Of a DNA stretch of 64,000 nucleotides, positions 35,400 through 45,290 are shown one piece after another (within the stretch, counting starts at the first letter, position 1; each line of letters opens with the position of its first letter). Both the position numbers and the translations under genes were made by a program. The DNA is from Symbiodinium kawagutii (Eukaryota; Sar; Dinophyceae; Suessiales; Symbiodiniaceae). Below the pieces are notes generated by a model, which worked only from the letters and a program-made list of their open reading frames with translations, was not told the origin of the DNA and did no database searches. The stretch is from assembly GCA_009767595.1 (NCBI GenBank), contig VSDK01016589.1:42112-106111 (forward strand), given 5' to 3'.

Positions 35400-35498
35400 G
35401 AGTCGAATCTTCTCTAGGCAGAGCGGGTCCTCTGCCTCATCATGGCCATTCTCTGGCGCATCGCTAGGCTGTTCGGGCTCTTCTGCAGCTTGGTCCTC
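35400..35498 (-). CDS. array 2 acidic exon, copy b
   Basis: 99 nt, same peptide as copy a. The acceptor context is TATGCAG instead of AAGCAG because the upstream intron is a truncated junction to copy c. Confidence 0.6.
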
Positions 35499-35531
35499 CT
35501 GCATAGGCCCACATTCTCATGGCATGGTCAC

Positions 35532-35630
35532 GAGTCGAATCTTCTCTAGGCAGAGCGGGTCCTCTGCCTCATCATGGCCAGTCTCTGGCGCATCGCTAGG
35601 CTGTTCGGGCTCTTCTGCAGCTTGGTCCTC
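35532..35630 (-). CDS. array 2 acidic exon, copy c
   Basis: 99 nt; reads PETGHDEAED where others read PENGHDEAED. Acceptor AACCAG|GAGGAC. Confidence 0.6.
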
Positions 35631-35867
35631 CTGGTTGGGGATAATTGGGAAAACCCAAGCAACATGGTCTGAACGAAGTGGCGAATGTTGGAAGTTTAAA
35701 GAATCAAAACTGGACTTCATACTCCAAATGACCCTGTCAGACAGGGACTTGTGGGGACGCTGCTCAGTAATCACCCTCACGAGCTGCCATCTTACTCTAG
35801 AATCTTTGTAGATCTTTGTTGGGGAGCCAAGTAAGGTGTGCTTTTTCAATTCCATTCAGCTGCCTTC

Positions 35868-35972
35868 ACTCATAACAATTACACTCTCGCACATTCGGTC
35901 GGTCCAGGTCCGGCCAGCAGTACCAGCCAACAAGCTTGTGTGGGCTAGTAGTGCACTACTCATAACAATTAC
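35868..35972. mobile_element. 75-bp insertion with 15-bp target duplication, copy 1
   Basis: ACTCATAACAATTAC at 35868-35882 and 35958-35972 flanks a 75-bp insert beginning ACTCTCGCACATTCGG. Sister units near 36.72 and 38.58 kb are empty (single ACTCATAACAATYAC). The long target duplication suggests retroposition of a short RNA. Confidence 0.75.
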
Positions 35973-36386
35973 AAAGGATAGTCCTAGTAGTAAATGTGGG
36001 AGCAGTGGACGAGCATTGGGTGCGTTGCATTGTTGGAAGCAAAACATGGACAGCTGCCCTACAGCAAGTGCCCCTCCAAATTGTACACCCCTTCTGCCCC
36101 AAGTTTGGTGTTGTGCGGCATGGTCAAAGGTGATCTGCAAAAGGTGATCTGCAGCCCAGTGGTTTGAGAGCATCGGGATCATTCATACCCCGTGGTGAAA
36201 CTTCCAATCGCGGAATATTCCGAGGGCCACCGCAACCCAAACCTCACAAGCATGAGATAGCACTAGACTTCCTACAACTCCACTGCCAATTGTTATCCAC
36301 CACATGCCACGGCAAAAGATCCATGATAAAAACTTACAGAATTTGTTTTAGACCTGCATAGGCCCACATTCTCATGGCATGGTCAC

Positions 36387-36485
36387 GAGTCGAACCTTAT
36401 CTAGGCAGAGCGGGTCCTCTGCCTCATCATGGCCATTCTCTGGCGCATCGCTAGGCTGTTCGGGCTCTTCTGCAGCTTGGTCCTC
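36387..36485 (-). CDS. array 2 acidic exon, copy d
   Basis: 99 nt; near the 3' end it reads LDKVRL instead of LEKIRL, creating an additional possible donor AAG|GTTCGA. Confidence 0.6.
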
Positions 36486-37102
36486 CTGGTTGGGGAATAA
36501 TTGGGACAACCCGAACAACATGGTCTCAACGAAGTGGCGAATGTTTGAAGTTTAAAGAACCAAAACTAGACTTCTTACTTGAACTGACCTGTCGGACAGG
36601 GACTTGTGGGGACGCTGCTCAGTAATCACCCTCGCAAGCTGCCATCAAACTCTAAAGTTTTAGATCTTTGTTGGGGAGCCAAGTAAGGTATGCTTTCTCA
36701 ATTCCATTCAGCTGCCTTCACTCATAACAATCACAAAGGATAGTCCTAGTAGTAAATGTGGGAGCAGTGGACGAGCATTGGGTGCGTTGCATTGTTGGAA
36801 GCAAAACACGGACAGCTGCCCTACAGCAAGTGCCCCTCCAAATTGTACACCCCTTCTGCCCCAAGTTTGGTGTTGTGCGGCATGGCCAAAGGTGATCTGC
36901 AAAAGGTGATCTGCAGCCCAGTGGTTTGAGAGCATCGGGATCATTCATACCCCGTGGTGAAACTTCCAATCGGGGAATATTCCAGGGGCCACTGCAACCT
37001 AAACCTCACAAGCATGAGAAAGCACTAGACTTCCTGCAACTCCACTGCCAATAGCTATCCACCATATGCCATGGTACAAGGTCCATTGATTACCACTAGC
37101 CA

Positions 37103-37457
37103 CTAACAGATTTTATTTTTGCCTACCTACATGGCACGACACAAACGTAAGAGGACAAACAACAAAAATGAAATTAAAAGAGCCCTAAAGTAACTAAGAG
37201 GACTCTTGCAAACTCATAGGGCATGCTGCTATTGAGCATGGCCGCAAAAAGGCGGTGAGACCAAACCAGTATGTAGACGCAGTGGATGAGAAGCATCAAA
37301 GGCAACCAAAGGTCCCTCTCTGCCCTTCGGGGGTGCGTTCAGCAACCGCCCCATGGTTATAGCCGAAAGTGTCGTTGTGAAATTTGGAGACAGTAAAAAA
37401 ACTCAGTAGATAGTCTCACTGTCCTTGTTGTTCCAATCCTCCTCTATCCTGTTTTTT
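37103..37457. repeat. ~355-bp block present in two array-2 units, copy 1
   Basis: Contains TACATGGCACGACACAAACG and GCATGGCCGCAAAAAGGCGG. It is repeated at 38940-39297 and absent from the other units, so it marks a higher-order duplication of about 1.8 kb. Confidence 0.75.
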
Positions 37458-37494
37458 AGACCTGCATAGGCCCACATTCTCATGGCATGGTCAC

Positions 37495-37593
37495 GAGTCG
37501 AATCTTCTCTAGGCAGAGCGGGTCCTCTGCCTCATCATGGCCATTCTCTGGCGCATCGCTAGGCTGTTCGGGCTCTTCTGCAGCTTGGTCCTC
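37495..37593 (-). CDS. array 2 acidic exon, copy e
   Basis: 99 nt, peptide as copy a. Confidence 0.62.
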
Positions 37594-38264
37594 CTGCTTG
37601 GGGAATAATTGGGACAACCCGAACAACATGGTCTCAACGAAGTGGCGAATGTGTGAAGTTTAAAGAATCAAAACTAGACTTCTCCCTTCAGATGCCCCAT
37701 AGAGCATCCTGACTCGTTGGGACTTCTGGGGACACTGTGGGGCAACCACTGTCACAAGCTGCCATCTTGCTCTAGAATCCCTGTGGCTCCGCGTCGGTAA
37801 TAAGGTATGTTTTTTTCAATGCTTGTCGAACCTTCCAATCCAAAATGATGATTGTTTGAAAAGGTGGGGATAGTGAGAAAAGAAAATTGGCTCTGTTGCA
37901 TTGGTGGAAACAAAACACGGACAGCCGCCCTGCAGCTACTCCAAATTGTACGCCGCTTCTGCCCCAAGTTTGGTGTTGTGCTACATGGCCAAAGGTGATC
38001 TGCAAAAGGTGATCTGCAAAAGGTGATCTGCAGCCCAGTGGTTTGAGAGCCTAGGGATCATGCATATCCCACGGTGAAACTTCCAATCGGGGAACATTCC
38101 AGGGGCCACTGCAACCCAAACCTCACAAGCATGAGAAAGCACTAGACTTCCTGCAACTCCACTGCCAATAGCTATCCACCACATGCCACGGCAAAGGATC
38201 CATGATCAAAACTGATATATTTTTTAAAGACCTGCATAGGCCCACATTCTCATGGCATGGTCAC

Positions 38265-38342
38265 GAGCGGGTCCTCTGCCTCATCATGGCCATTCTCTGG
38301 CGCATCGCTAGGCTGTTCGGGCTCTTCTGCAGCTTGGTCCTC
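38265..38342 (-). CDS. array 2 acidic exon, copy f (78 nt, in-frame deletion)
   Basis: A 21-nt deletion removes the seven codons after EDPL but keeps the donor CTC|GTGACC, so the exon is 26 codons and still phase 0-0. This supports GTGACC as the real donor in all copies. Confidence 0.6.
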
Positions 38343-38939
38343 CTGCTTGGGGAATAATTGGGCAACCCAAACAACATGGTCTGAACGAAGTGGCGAATGT
38401 TGGAAGTTTAAAGAATCAAAACTAGACTTCTTACTGCAACTGACCTGTCGGACAGGGACTTGTGGGGACGCTGCTCAGTAATCACCCTCACGAGCTGCCA
38501 TCTTACTCTAGAATCTTTGTAGATCTTTGTTGGGGAGCCAAGTAAGGTGTGCTTTTTCAATTCCATTCAGCTGCCTTCACTCATAACAATTACAAAGGAT
38601 AGTCCTCGTAGTAAATGTGGGAGCAGTGGACGAGCATTGGGTGCGTTGCATTGTTGGAAGCAAAACATGGACAGCTGCCACACAGCAAGTGCCCCTCCAA
38701 ATTGTACACCCCTTCTGCCCCAAGTTTGGTGTTGTGCGGCATGACCAAAGGTGATCTGCAGCCCAGTGGTTTGAGAGCCTAGGGATCATGCATATCCCAC
38801 GGTGAAACTTCCAATCGGGGAACATTCCAGGGGCCACTGCAACCCAAACCTCACAAGCATGAGAAAGCACTAGACTTCCTGCAACTCCACTGCGAATAGC
38901 TATCCACCATATGCCATGGTACAAGGTCCATGATTACCA

Positions 38940-39297
38940 CTAACAGATTTTATTTTTGCCTACCTACATGGCACGACACAAACGTAAGAGGACAAACAAC
39001 AAAAATGAAATTCCAAGAGCCCTAAAGTAACTAAGAGGACTCTCTTGCAAACTCATAGGGCATGCTGCTATTGAGCATGGCCGCAAAAAGGCGGTGAGAC
39101 CAAACCAGTATGTAGACGCAGTGGATGAGAAGCATCAAAGGCAACCAAAGGTCCCTCTCTGCACTTCGGGGGTGCGTTCAGCAACCGCCCCATGGTTATA
39201 GCCGAAAGAGTCGTTGTGAAATTTGGAGACAGTAAAAAAACTCAGTAGATAGTCTCACTGTGCTTGTTGTTCCAATCCTCCTCTATCCTGTTTTTTA
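38940..39297. repeat. ~355-bp block in array 2, copy 2
   Basis: Second copy of the 37103-37457 block, differing by a few substitutions and small indels. Confidence 0.75.
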
Positions 39298-39333
39298 GAC
39301 CTGCATAGGCCCACATTCTCATGGCATGGTCAC

Positions 39334-39432
39334 GAGTCGAATCTTCTCTAGGCAGAGCGGGTCCTCTGCCTCATCATGGCCATTCTCTGGCGCATCGCTA
39401 GGCTGTTCGGGCTCTTCTGCAGCTTGGTCCTC
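39334..39432 (-). CDS. array 2 acidic exon, copy g
   Basis: 99 nt, peptide as copy a, acceptor AAGCAG|GAGGAC. Confidence 0.62.
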
Positions 39433-39670
39433 CTGCTTGGGGAAGAATTGGGACAACCCAAACAACATGGTCTGAACGAAGTGGCGAATGTTTGAAGTTT
39501 AAAGAATCAAAACTAGACTTCTTACTTGAAATGACCCTGTCAGACAGGGACTTTTGGGGACGCTGCTCAGTAATCACCCTCACGAGCTGCCATCTTACTC
39601 TAGAATCTTTGTAGATCTTTGTTGGGGAGCCAAGTAAGGTGTGCTTTTTCAATTCCATTCAGCTGCCTTC

Positions 39671-39775
39671 ACTCATAACAATTACACTCTCGCACATTCG
39701 GTCGGTCCAGGTCCGGCCAGCAGTACCAGCCAACAAGCTTGTGTGGGCTAGTAGTGCACTACTCATAACAATTAC
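39671..39775. mobile_element. 75-bp insertion with 15-bp target duplication, copy 2
   Basis: Same insert and flanks as at 35868-35972 (target copies 39671-39685 and 39761-39775). It was probably duplicated together with its unit rather than inserted twice. Confidence 0.75.
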
Positions 39776-40190
39776 AAAGGATAGTCCTAGTAGTAAATGT
39801 GGGAGCAGTGGACGAGCATTGGGTGCGTTGCATTGTTGGAAGCAAAACACGGACAGCTGCCCCACAGCAAGTGCCCCTCCAAATTGTACACCCCTTCTGC
39901 CCCAAGTTTGGTGTTGTGCGGCATAACCAAAGGTGATCTACAAAAAGGTGATCTGCAGCCCAGTGGTTTGAGAGCCTAGGGATCATGCATACCCCACGGT
40001 GAAACTTCCAATCAGGGAAAATTCCATGGGCCACCGCAACCCAAACCTCACAAGCATGAGAAAGCACTAGACTTCCTACAACTCCGCTGCCAATAGCTAT
40101 CCACCACATGCCACGGTAAAAGATCCATGATAAAAACTAGCAGATTGTTTTTAAGACCTGCATAGGCCCACATTCTCATGGCATGGTCAC

Positions 40191-40289
40191 GAGTCGAACC
40201 TTATCTAGGCAGAGCGGGTCCTCTGCCTCATCATGGCCATTCTCTGGCGCATCGCTAGGCTGTTCGGACTCTTCTGCAGCGTGGTCCTC
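40191..40289 (-). CDS. array 2 acidic exon, copy h
   Basis: 99 nt, the 5'-most array-2 copy. Reads EDHAAEESEQPSDAPENGHD-like codons and LDKVRL at its end, as copy d. Confidence 0.58.
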
Positions 40290-40604
40290 CTGCTTGGAAA
40301 CGACCTACACCAAAGAAACAACTTGTGCAAAATGCTTACGAATGTGCAGATCTGTGTTTGTATCAATTGATGCGTGTGTGCGTGTCGGATTGCATTTCTG
40401 AGTAAAAGAGCTCAGCTACATACTGCGCACAAAAACCTTTAAAGGAACTCCTGTCTACCACAACGCACGCAACACCAATGAAGGGCTGAGAACCTTAGGC
40501 AAATGCTCTACTCTGTAACCACTATACAAAATCATCAAAATCTCTAATTCAAAAAGGGACAATGTCAAGGACTGGCCAAGTCAAGCTGGAACCGCACCCT
40601 CGGC

Positions 40605-40665
40605 AAGTCAGGTCCTCTGGCTCATCCTGGGCTGGCGCATCGCTGGGCGGCTCTGCTTCCTGGTC
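40605..40665 (-). CDS. diverged acidic exon
   Basis: Acceptor GGCCAG|GACCAG. Encodes DQEAEPPSDAPAQDEPEDLT and ends near a GC donor. It keeps the QEAE...PSDAP...EPED skeleton of both array families. Confidence 0.52.
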
Positions 40666-41182
40666 CTGGCCCAGATGAAGGTGGCACAGGTCCAATCCCA
40701 ACAAAGCCGTAGTGATATGGGAGGGTCACCGATGTCCGACACAAGGACACATGATTTACCTTGAAGGCCAATGCCTACGAAATATGGGAAATGAAATGAC
40801 AACAAACAATTTCTAATCCAGTCGATCTATCGGTTGATCTCTCTGCATGCTGTTGTCTGTCCATCCGTCTTTCCACATTTTTGTGAGAACAAATGAGCTC
40901 ATAATCAGCAATGCCTCTTACGCCGTAGCTTTAATCGTCCTGGCTGTGTCGCAGTTTCATATGCTCTTCCCCAAGATGGCACATGAAGATACCCATCCAA
41001 GATCAGTTTGTTTGCGTTCATTTATCTATCCATCCATTTTCATCTAACTCTACACTCTACACTTGTTTATTCATCCTGCATCTACGTTCCAAGGTATTCC
41101 AAGTTTTGTTGGCTGCAAAAAAAGGCCAAGGTCGCTAATAAACCACCCCAGGCTTTACCACGGCGCCAACACGTCCCCAGGC

Positions 41183-41218
41183 GGGGTCCTCTTCTCCACG
41201 GCAGGGCTCTTCTGTGTC
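41183..41218 (-). CDS. diverged acidic micro-exon
   Basis: Acceptor GTGCAG|GACACA, GC donor ACCCC|GCCTGG. Encodes DTEEPCRGEEDP (12 codons). A GT donor ten bases further is an alternative. Confidence 0.42.
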
Positions 41219-41822
41219 CTGCACCGCGGACCCCAGGTCTGACAGCACTGAAAACCACCTTGGTCTGAAAGTCACCTTCCGCAGTACTGGCCACTGAACT
41301 GGTTGGTGGTTAATAGTGCTGATGGGGGATAAGAAGCATCAATAAATCAGAGGAACAATAGTGGTTGGTGATAATAAGCAACAACCAAGTGAATAACTGG
41401 TTGGTGGTTAATACTGGTGATTGTGGCAACTGGTTGGTGGTTAGTACTCTGGTTGTTTCACGATGATTGATGTTTAGTTGCTTCACTGATAATAAGCAAC
41501 AACAATGGTGAAACAACTAAACATCAATAAACGAGGAGAAATCCATTGAGAAGTCAACCATGATGAATTTAAAAGTATCAGGAAATCGACTCGGGCGACC
41601 AATATGACATGTAGTAACATACAATGTGTAATAACAATATGGCAGCTAAGTGACTGCCTAACAAACTAAGTGAATAAGTAACTAAGTGGCTAACTCTCTA
41701 CATATCAATCTATCTGTCCATCTATCTGTTTTACGCATGCCAACAATGACAGACAGTGCTCAGAAATATCAATGCAAAAATGCGCATGGGCGGTGGTTTG
41801 CACGTGCGGCATGCGCATCATC

Positions 41823-41882
41823 AGTTGGGTCCTCTGCCTCGTCGTTGCCGGTCTCCTGCAAATCGCTAGGATCTTCTTCCTC
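41823..41882 (-). CDS. type-1-like acidic exon, 60 nt
   Basis: Acceptor GACCAG|GAGGAA, GA donor CCAACT|GATGAT, 20 codons EEEDPSDLQETGNDEAEDPT, phase 0-0. A clear relative of the array-1 type-1 exon. Confidence 0.62.
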
Positions 41883-42236
41883 CTGGTCGGGAGCAACGAG
41901 GAATTTGAGGAACGGCGGCTGACCAGCTGTAGAACACAATCTGAACCAATGCAAACACCAAGGGCACAGCACCATACAGCACCAACGTGCAAGTCCAACA
42001 AACCACAGAGACATGGCCAATGCAAAGAATGCCAAATGGCAAAAAAGAATACCATGCTGGAAGGCCGGGGGAATGCATTGCTGGCATCGGCCACAGCAAA
42101 AGAACAGCCAAATGTCAGATGGACTAGTAGTCATGACCACTTTGTCCTATCCATCAATCTACCTATTTATCTACCTGCTGTCTCTTGATGAAAGCTCAAG
42201 TTTTGATCAGTCTTGTTGGCTGAAAGCAGCCACCGC

Positions 42237-42299
42237 CTCGGCAACTTCCGCCTCAGCAGTTTCAGTCTCCGGCAAATCCTTGGAGTCTGCGGCTGCTTC
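42237..42299 (-). CDS. type-2-like exon, 63 nt
   Basis: Acceptor GCCGCAG|GAAGCA, GC donor GCCGAG|GCGGTG. Encodes EAAADSKDLPETETAEAEVA then E. It is the last host exon before the retrotransposon, which sits about 120 bp upstream of it in the same intron. Confidence 0.62.
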
Positions 42300-42414
42300 C
42301 TGCGGCCGGGTCACCCACAACCACGTCGCCGACCAAGAAATGCGCATGGTGCAGCATGACCTGGAGATACTTTTAACTATTGTTGCATCTGGGTGGGCCC
42401 CATTTTCACGTATA

Positions 42415-42419
42415 TTATA
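42415..42419. other. target-site duplication TTATA (3' side)
   Basis: TTATA abuts the outer end of the left LTR and matches 53088-53092 at the other end. Five bp is the usual copia length. The site lies in a TA-rich run. Confidence 0.7.
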
Positions 42420-42510
42420 TAAGAGCGGAGCGGCCAATGCGACTTTTCTTCTTGAGCAAAAAGGCCTTCGAGGTACACTTCTCGATTTGTGCCTGCACAT
42501 GCTACTCACA
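42420..42510 (-). repeat. 3' LTR (91 bp)
   Basis: On the element's strand it begins TGTGAGTAGC and ends CGCTCTTA. It is preceded by the polypurine tract. It differs from the 5' LTR only at 42438 (T, versus C at 53015), a CpG-to-TpG type change. Confidence 0.9.
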
Positions 42511-42520
42511 CTCCCCCTCT
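42511..42520 (-). promoter_or_regulatory. polypurine tract
   Basis: AGAGGGGGAG directly upstream of the 3' LTR start; primer site for plus-strand synthesis in LTR elements. Confidence 0.85.
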
Positions 42521-42607
42521 GTGGTACCCACAGATTTGGCGAGCAGCCAGAACTATGGTACAGCTTCCAAAACCCGAGCCAGTCTTGGCTCTCATCCGCT
42601 CAAGGCC

Positions 42608-43267
42608 TTACCCTTCTGGATGAAACCAAACCTCATGACAGCCACTTGCCGTCCTGATCCATCCCCGCTGCAATCCTCTGGCGATGGCATCAGCTTCGAG
42701 TTCTGCCACTGTGTCACGACCTGACCCAGTTGCAGCGCCAGGTTCTGCCTCTCTTGTGTTCTCCTCCGGCTGGCTGTCACTTGGCGGTTCACCTCCGTCG
42801 CGTTCAGCATCATCTCGAGATCGACTACGTTCCCGTGGTCTGCCACGGGTGTTGCTTCCTTGGTTGCCTCGATCTCCTTCACTTCCACGGTCATGTCCTT
42901 CTCGATCTCCATGACCGCTGCCTCCATGATCACCATGATCGTCACCTCTTCGATCTCCATGACCGTTACCGTCTGGATCTCCCTGGTCATCACCTTCTGG
43001 ACCGTCATGATCGTGTCGGTCACGGTCTGCTGGATCTCCTCCTTGTTCTTCCTCCTCTTCCTCTTCGTGCTCTATGTCTCCTTCGGGGGTCTCCAGGACA
43101 CAGTCGCTGTTGTCTTCAACGACTCTTACAGTCCTTCCACCACCAGCCGGTGGTCTCCACTGACTGTGTGCAGGGTGGCGATGCGACACCCATCTGCCGA
43201 ATGCCCATTCCCGAGGTACTTCTCCTCCGCACGCATTCTCCCGAGCCTCCTCCAACTCGTTCTCCAA
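42608..43267 (-). CDS. retrotransposon 3' extension, terminal segment
   Basis: Continues the upstream segment after a frame break near 43.26 kb. Contains a Glu run, a long Asp/Gly/His/Arg-rich stretch (DRDRHDHDGPEGDDQGDPDG), then SRSRDDAERDGGEPPSDSQP, and ends with the better-structured AIARGLQRGWIRTASGCHEV before a stop. Function unknown; the charged low-complexity stretch suggests a disordered tail. Confidence 0.6.
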   Translation of the reverse strand: MENELEEARENACGGEVPREWAFGRWVSHRHPAHSQWRPPAGGGRTVRVVEDNSDCVLETPEGDIEHEEEEEEEQGGDPADRDRHDHDGPEGDDQGDPDGNGHGDRRGDDHGDHGGSGHGDREGHDRGSEGDRGNQGSNTRGRPRERSRSRDDAERDGGEPPSDSQPEENTREAEPGAATGSGRDTVAELEADAIARGLQRGWIRTASGCHEVWFHPEG

Positions 43268-44160
43268 TTCACCCGTCGGAGGATCTCTTCTCCAGTCATC
43301 CCCTCGTAGTCCGGCTCGCCATAGAACCTTCGACCTCCCTCTTTGGTGTTCTGTCCAAATGGGCGGACCACCCTAGGACCTTGCCATGGAGTGGGGGCAG
43401 GTCCTGTTGAGGACGAAGCCGCACCCCCCGTGTTGACTTCCTCCACAGTGCCCTTTCCTCCCTTCTCACTCGCACTGGCCAATGGTCTTCCCACATGCGA
43501 CAGTCCTGTATTCGGCATCTCTCTGCTGCGAACTGTCCATGTGTTTCTCCATCCTCTCACCCACTCACCACCAGCACCCACGTTGTACCCCACAGGCCTC
43601 GAGTACGGTCCGGATGGTGGAGGTGGTGGAGGTAATCCTCCTTCGGACTTGTTCTTGCCCTTGAAGTAGTCCGCGTAGTAGTTGTGGTACTTGCCCTTGT
43701 CCTTTCCATGCCCTTTTCCTTGCCCCTTGGCGTGCCACTCCTCACTACCCTTCTTTCCTTTATCAGGTCTCCTCTCATCTTCGTCATCATCTCTTCCTCC
43801 TCCTGACGGTGGTGCCCTCATTGCCTTCAACGATGGCTTCGGCTCAACCACCTCGAAGTCTTCATCCTCCTCAGCTCTCGACGGCGGTTCAAGAGCTGCC
43901 CTTCCTCTCTGAACAGGCCCATCTCCTTGACGTCGGTAACCTCCCTGTGGAACCGGTTCGAGATGGAGAACCCTGTCCCCTGTTCTCGCACTTCTCGCAA
44001 GCCACGGTTGACCTTCTTCAACCGACGTCACATAGCTCGACGTCTTGCCTCTTCCTTTTGATGCCGATGTCGATGTCCTTGATGTTGAGCCCTTCCCTTC
44101 TGCTGAGCCCGATGCCGTGGGCGATGTTCTCGATGTAGCACCCTTGGATCTGCTGAGCCC
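43240..44160 (-). CDS. retrotransposon 3' extension, middle segment
   Basis: A frame with Ser/Thr/Arg repeats (TSRTSPTASGSAEGKGSTSR), an acidic/basic stretch, KGQGKGHGKDKGKYHNYYAD, a Pro run (GGLPPPPPPSGPYSRP) and the conserved-looking GEPDYEGMTGEEILRRV before the next frame break. The frame stays open beyond, but those codons are out of register with the element's protein. Confidence 0.55.
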
Positions 44161-45290
44161 GATGCCGTAGACGATGTTCTCGTTGATGCTGACACCGACT
44201 CCCTGACCCCATCTGGATTCCAACCTTCCTTCACCCGGAAGAATGCGTAGCCTTTCCAAAGTGGTTGACCTCTCAGCATTGGCCTTGCATCGGTCCATCT
44301 GTCCGTCACCAACTCAGTCAATCCACTGAAGAATTTCTTCTTGGTGCATCGTTCCACTTCCAGTCCATCCACATCGATCGGAGTGCTCCCATGGACTGGA
44401 TGAAATTGGTTCATCCTGGGTTCTCCGTGAACTCGGATCAGCCATCCCTCATGGAGATAGCTGATGTCCCACTTGTCTTTTCCCCCAAGTTCTCCTTGGA
44501 ATTCCGGCCAATTCCACGGTGCCTCTCGATCTTGTACTCCGGCTCGAAGTGCTCGCACCTTGCATTCCAAAGTTCCATGGCTTCGGCAGGTGGCGCGCTC
44601 CGATCCATTGGTTCGAAAACCGCTGGACGTCTGATCTACCCCCGCCCCATGATCACCCGTAACTTCCCCAAACTTTGGATGCGCCACTCCATCCTTCAGG
44701 TTACGATTGGGTGGCTGTGCCCCTCCAGCCGCACTACGTGCACCTTTCCCACCTCTTTTTGTAGGTGTCTTGTTGGGGTCTTCATCTTGCCCATGGCTCT
44801 TGTGGTCTTGATTCCCTCCATTCAGCCACTTCACAACCAATGCCACCAGCAGCGCGCCTGTGATCAATTCTCCTCCAAGAACCAACGCTGCAGCTGCAAT
44901 GGCGATCATCTTGTAGACCTCGTCCGGGTTGACTCCTCGCACCTGTCTGCCCACCTCCTTGACCATGCTCTTGATGCCAGCGCTCGTCGTCCCGGCCTGC
45001 CGCTGTTTCCCATGCATCTTCAAGCGTTGCACAAAGGCCATGAAGGCTTGACCCACCAAGGTTTTTGTGAGCCCGTCTGCCACCAGGCGTTCCCCTGGTA
45101 GATGGAAAATCCTCCACTTGGTTCTGTCTTCGTTCCGGGAACTCAACACTTCCCGCAACTTCGATGCCCGAAGGCGTAGATGGCGCGTTCGCCAATTTCC
45201 CGCTTCCAATGTGGCCAAGCTGATGGCTGCCCGATTATCCCCATAGAGGATTGCTTCGGGGTCACGGCCTAAAACGCCTTCAGGAGCTCC
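44150..45290 (-). CDS. RNase H C-terminal part plus extra domain with hydrophobic segment
   Basis: Starts with copia RNase H residues (AILYGDNRAAISLA, then FHLPGERLVADGLTK). About 50 residues later there is a hydrophobic stretch, MIAIAAAALVLGGELITGAL LVALVV, that could span a membrane. It is followed by a basic region and a compact part with DISYLHEGWLIRVHGEPRMN and QFHPVHGSTPI. Copia elements normally end at RNase H, so this is an added 3' domain. The frame is shifted relative to the RT segment by a missing base at GGCGTTTTAGG. Confidence 0.7.

Larger units (their letters stand above)
34600..40330 (-). repeat. tandem exon array 2 (eight copies, ~0.75-1.1-kb units)
   Basis: Units share GACCTGCATAGGCCCACATT downstream of the exon, then the acidic exon, then intron blocks with CAACATGGTCTGAACGAAG, CTTGTGGGGACGCTGCTCAG and AGCACTAGACTTCCT. 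Exon copies b and c are separated by only about 30 bp, the shortest spacing in the array. Confidence 0.85.

Noticed and set aside
42730-43410. Plus-strand long frames opposite the retrotransposon (42.7-52.3 kb)
   Set aside because: Antisense shadows of the polyprotein; the minus strand has all catalytic motifs.
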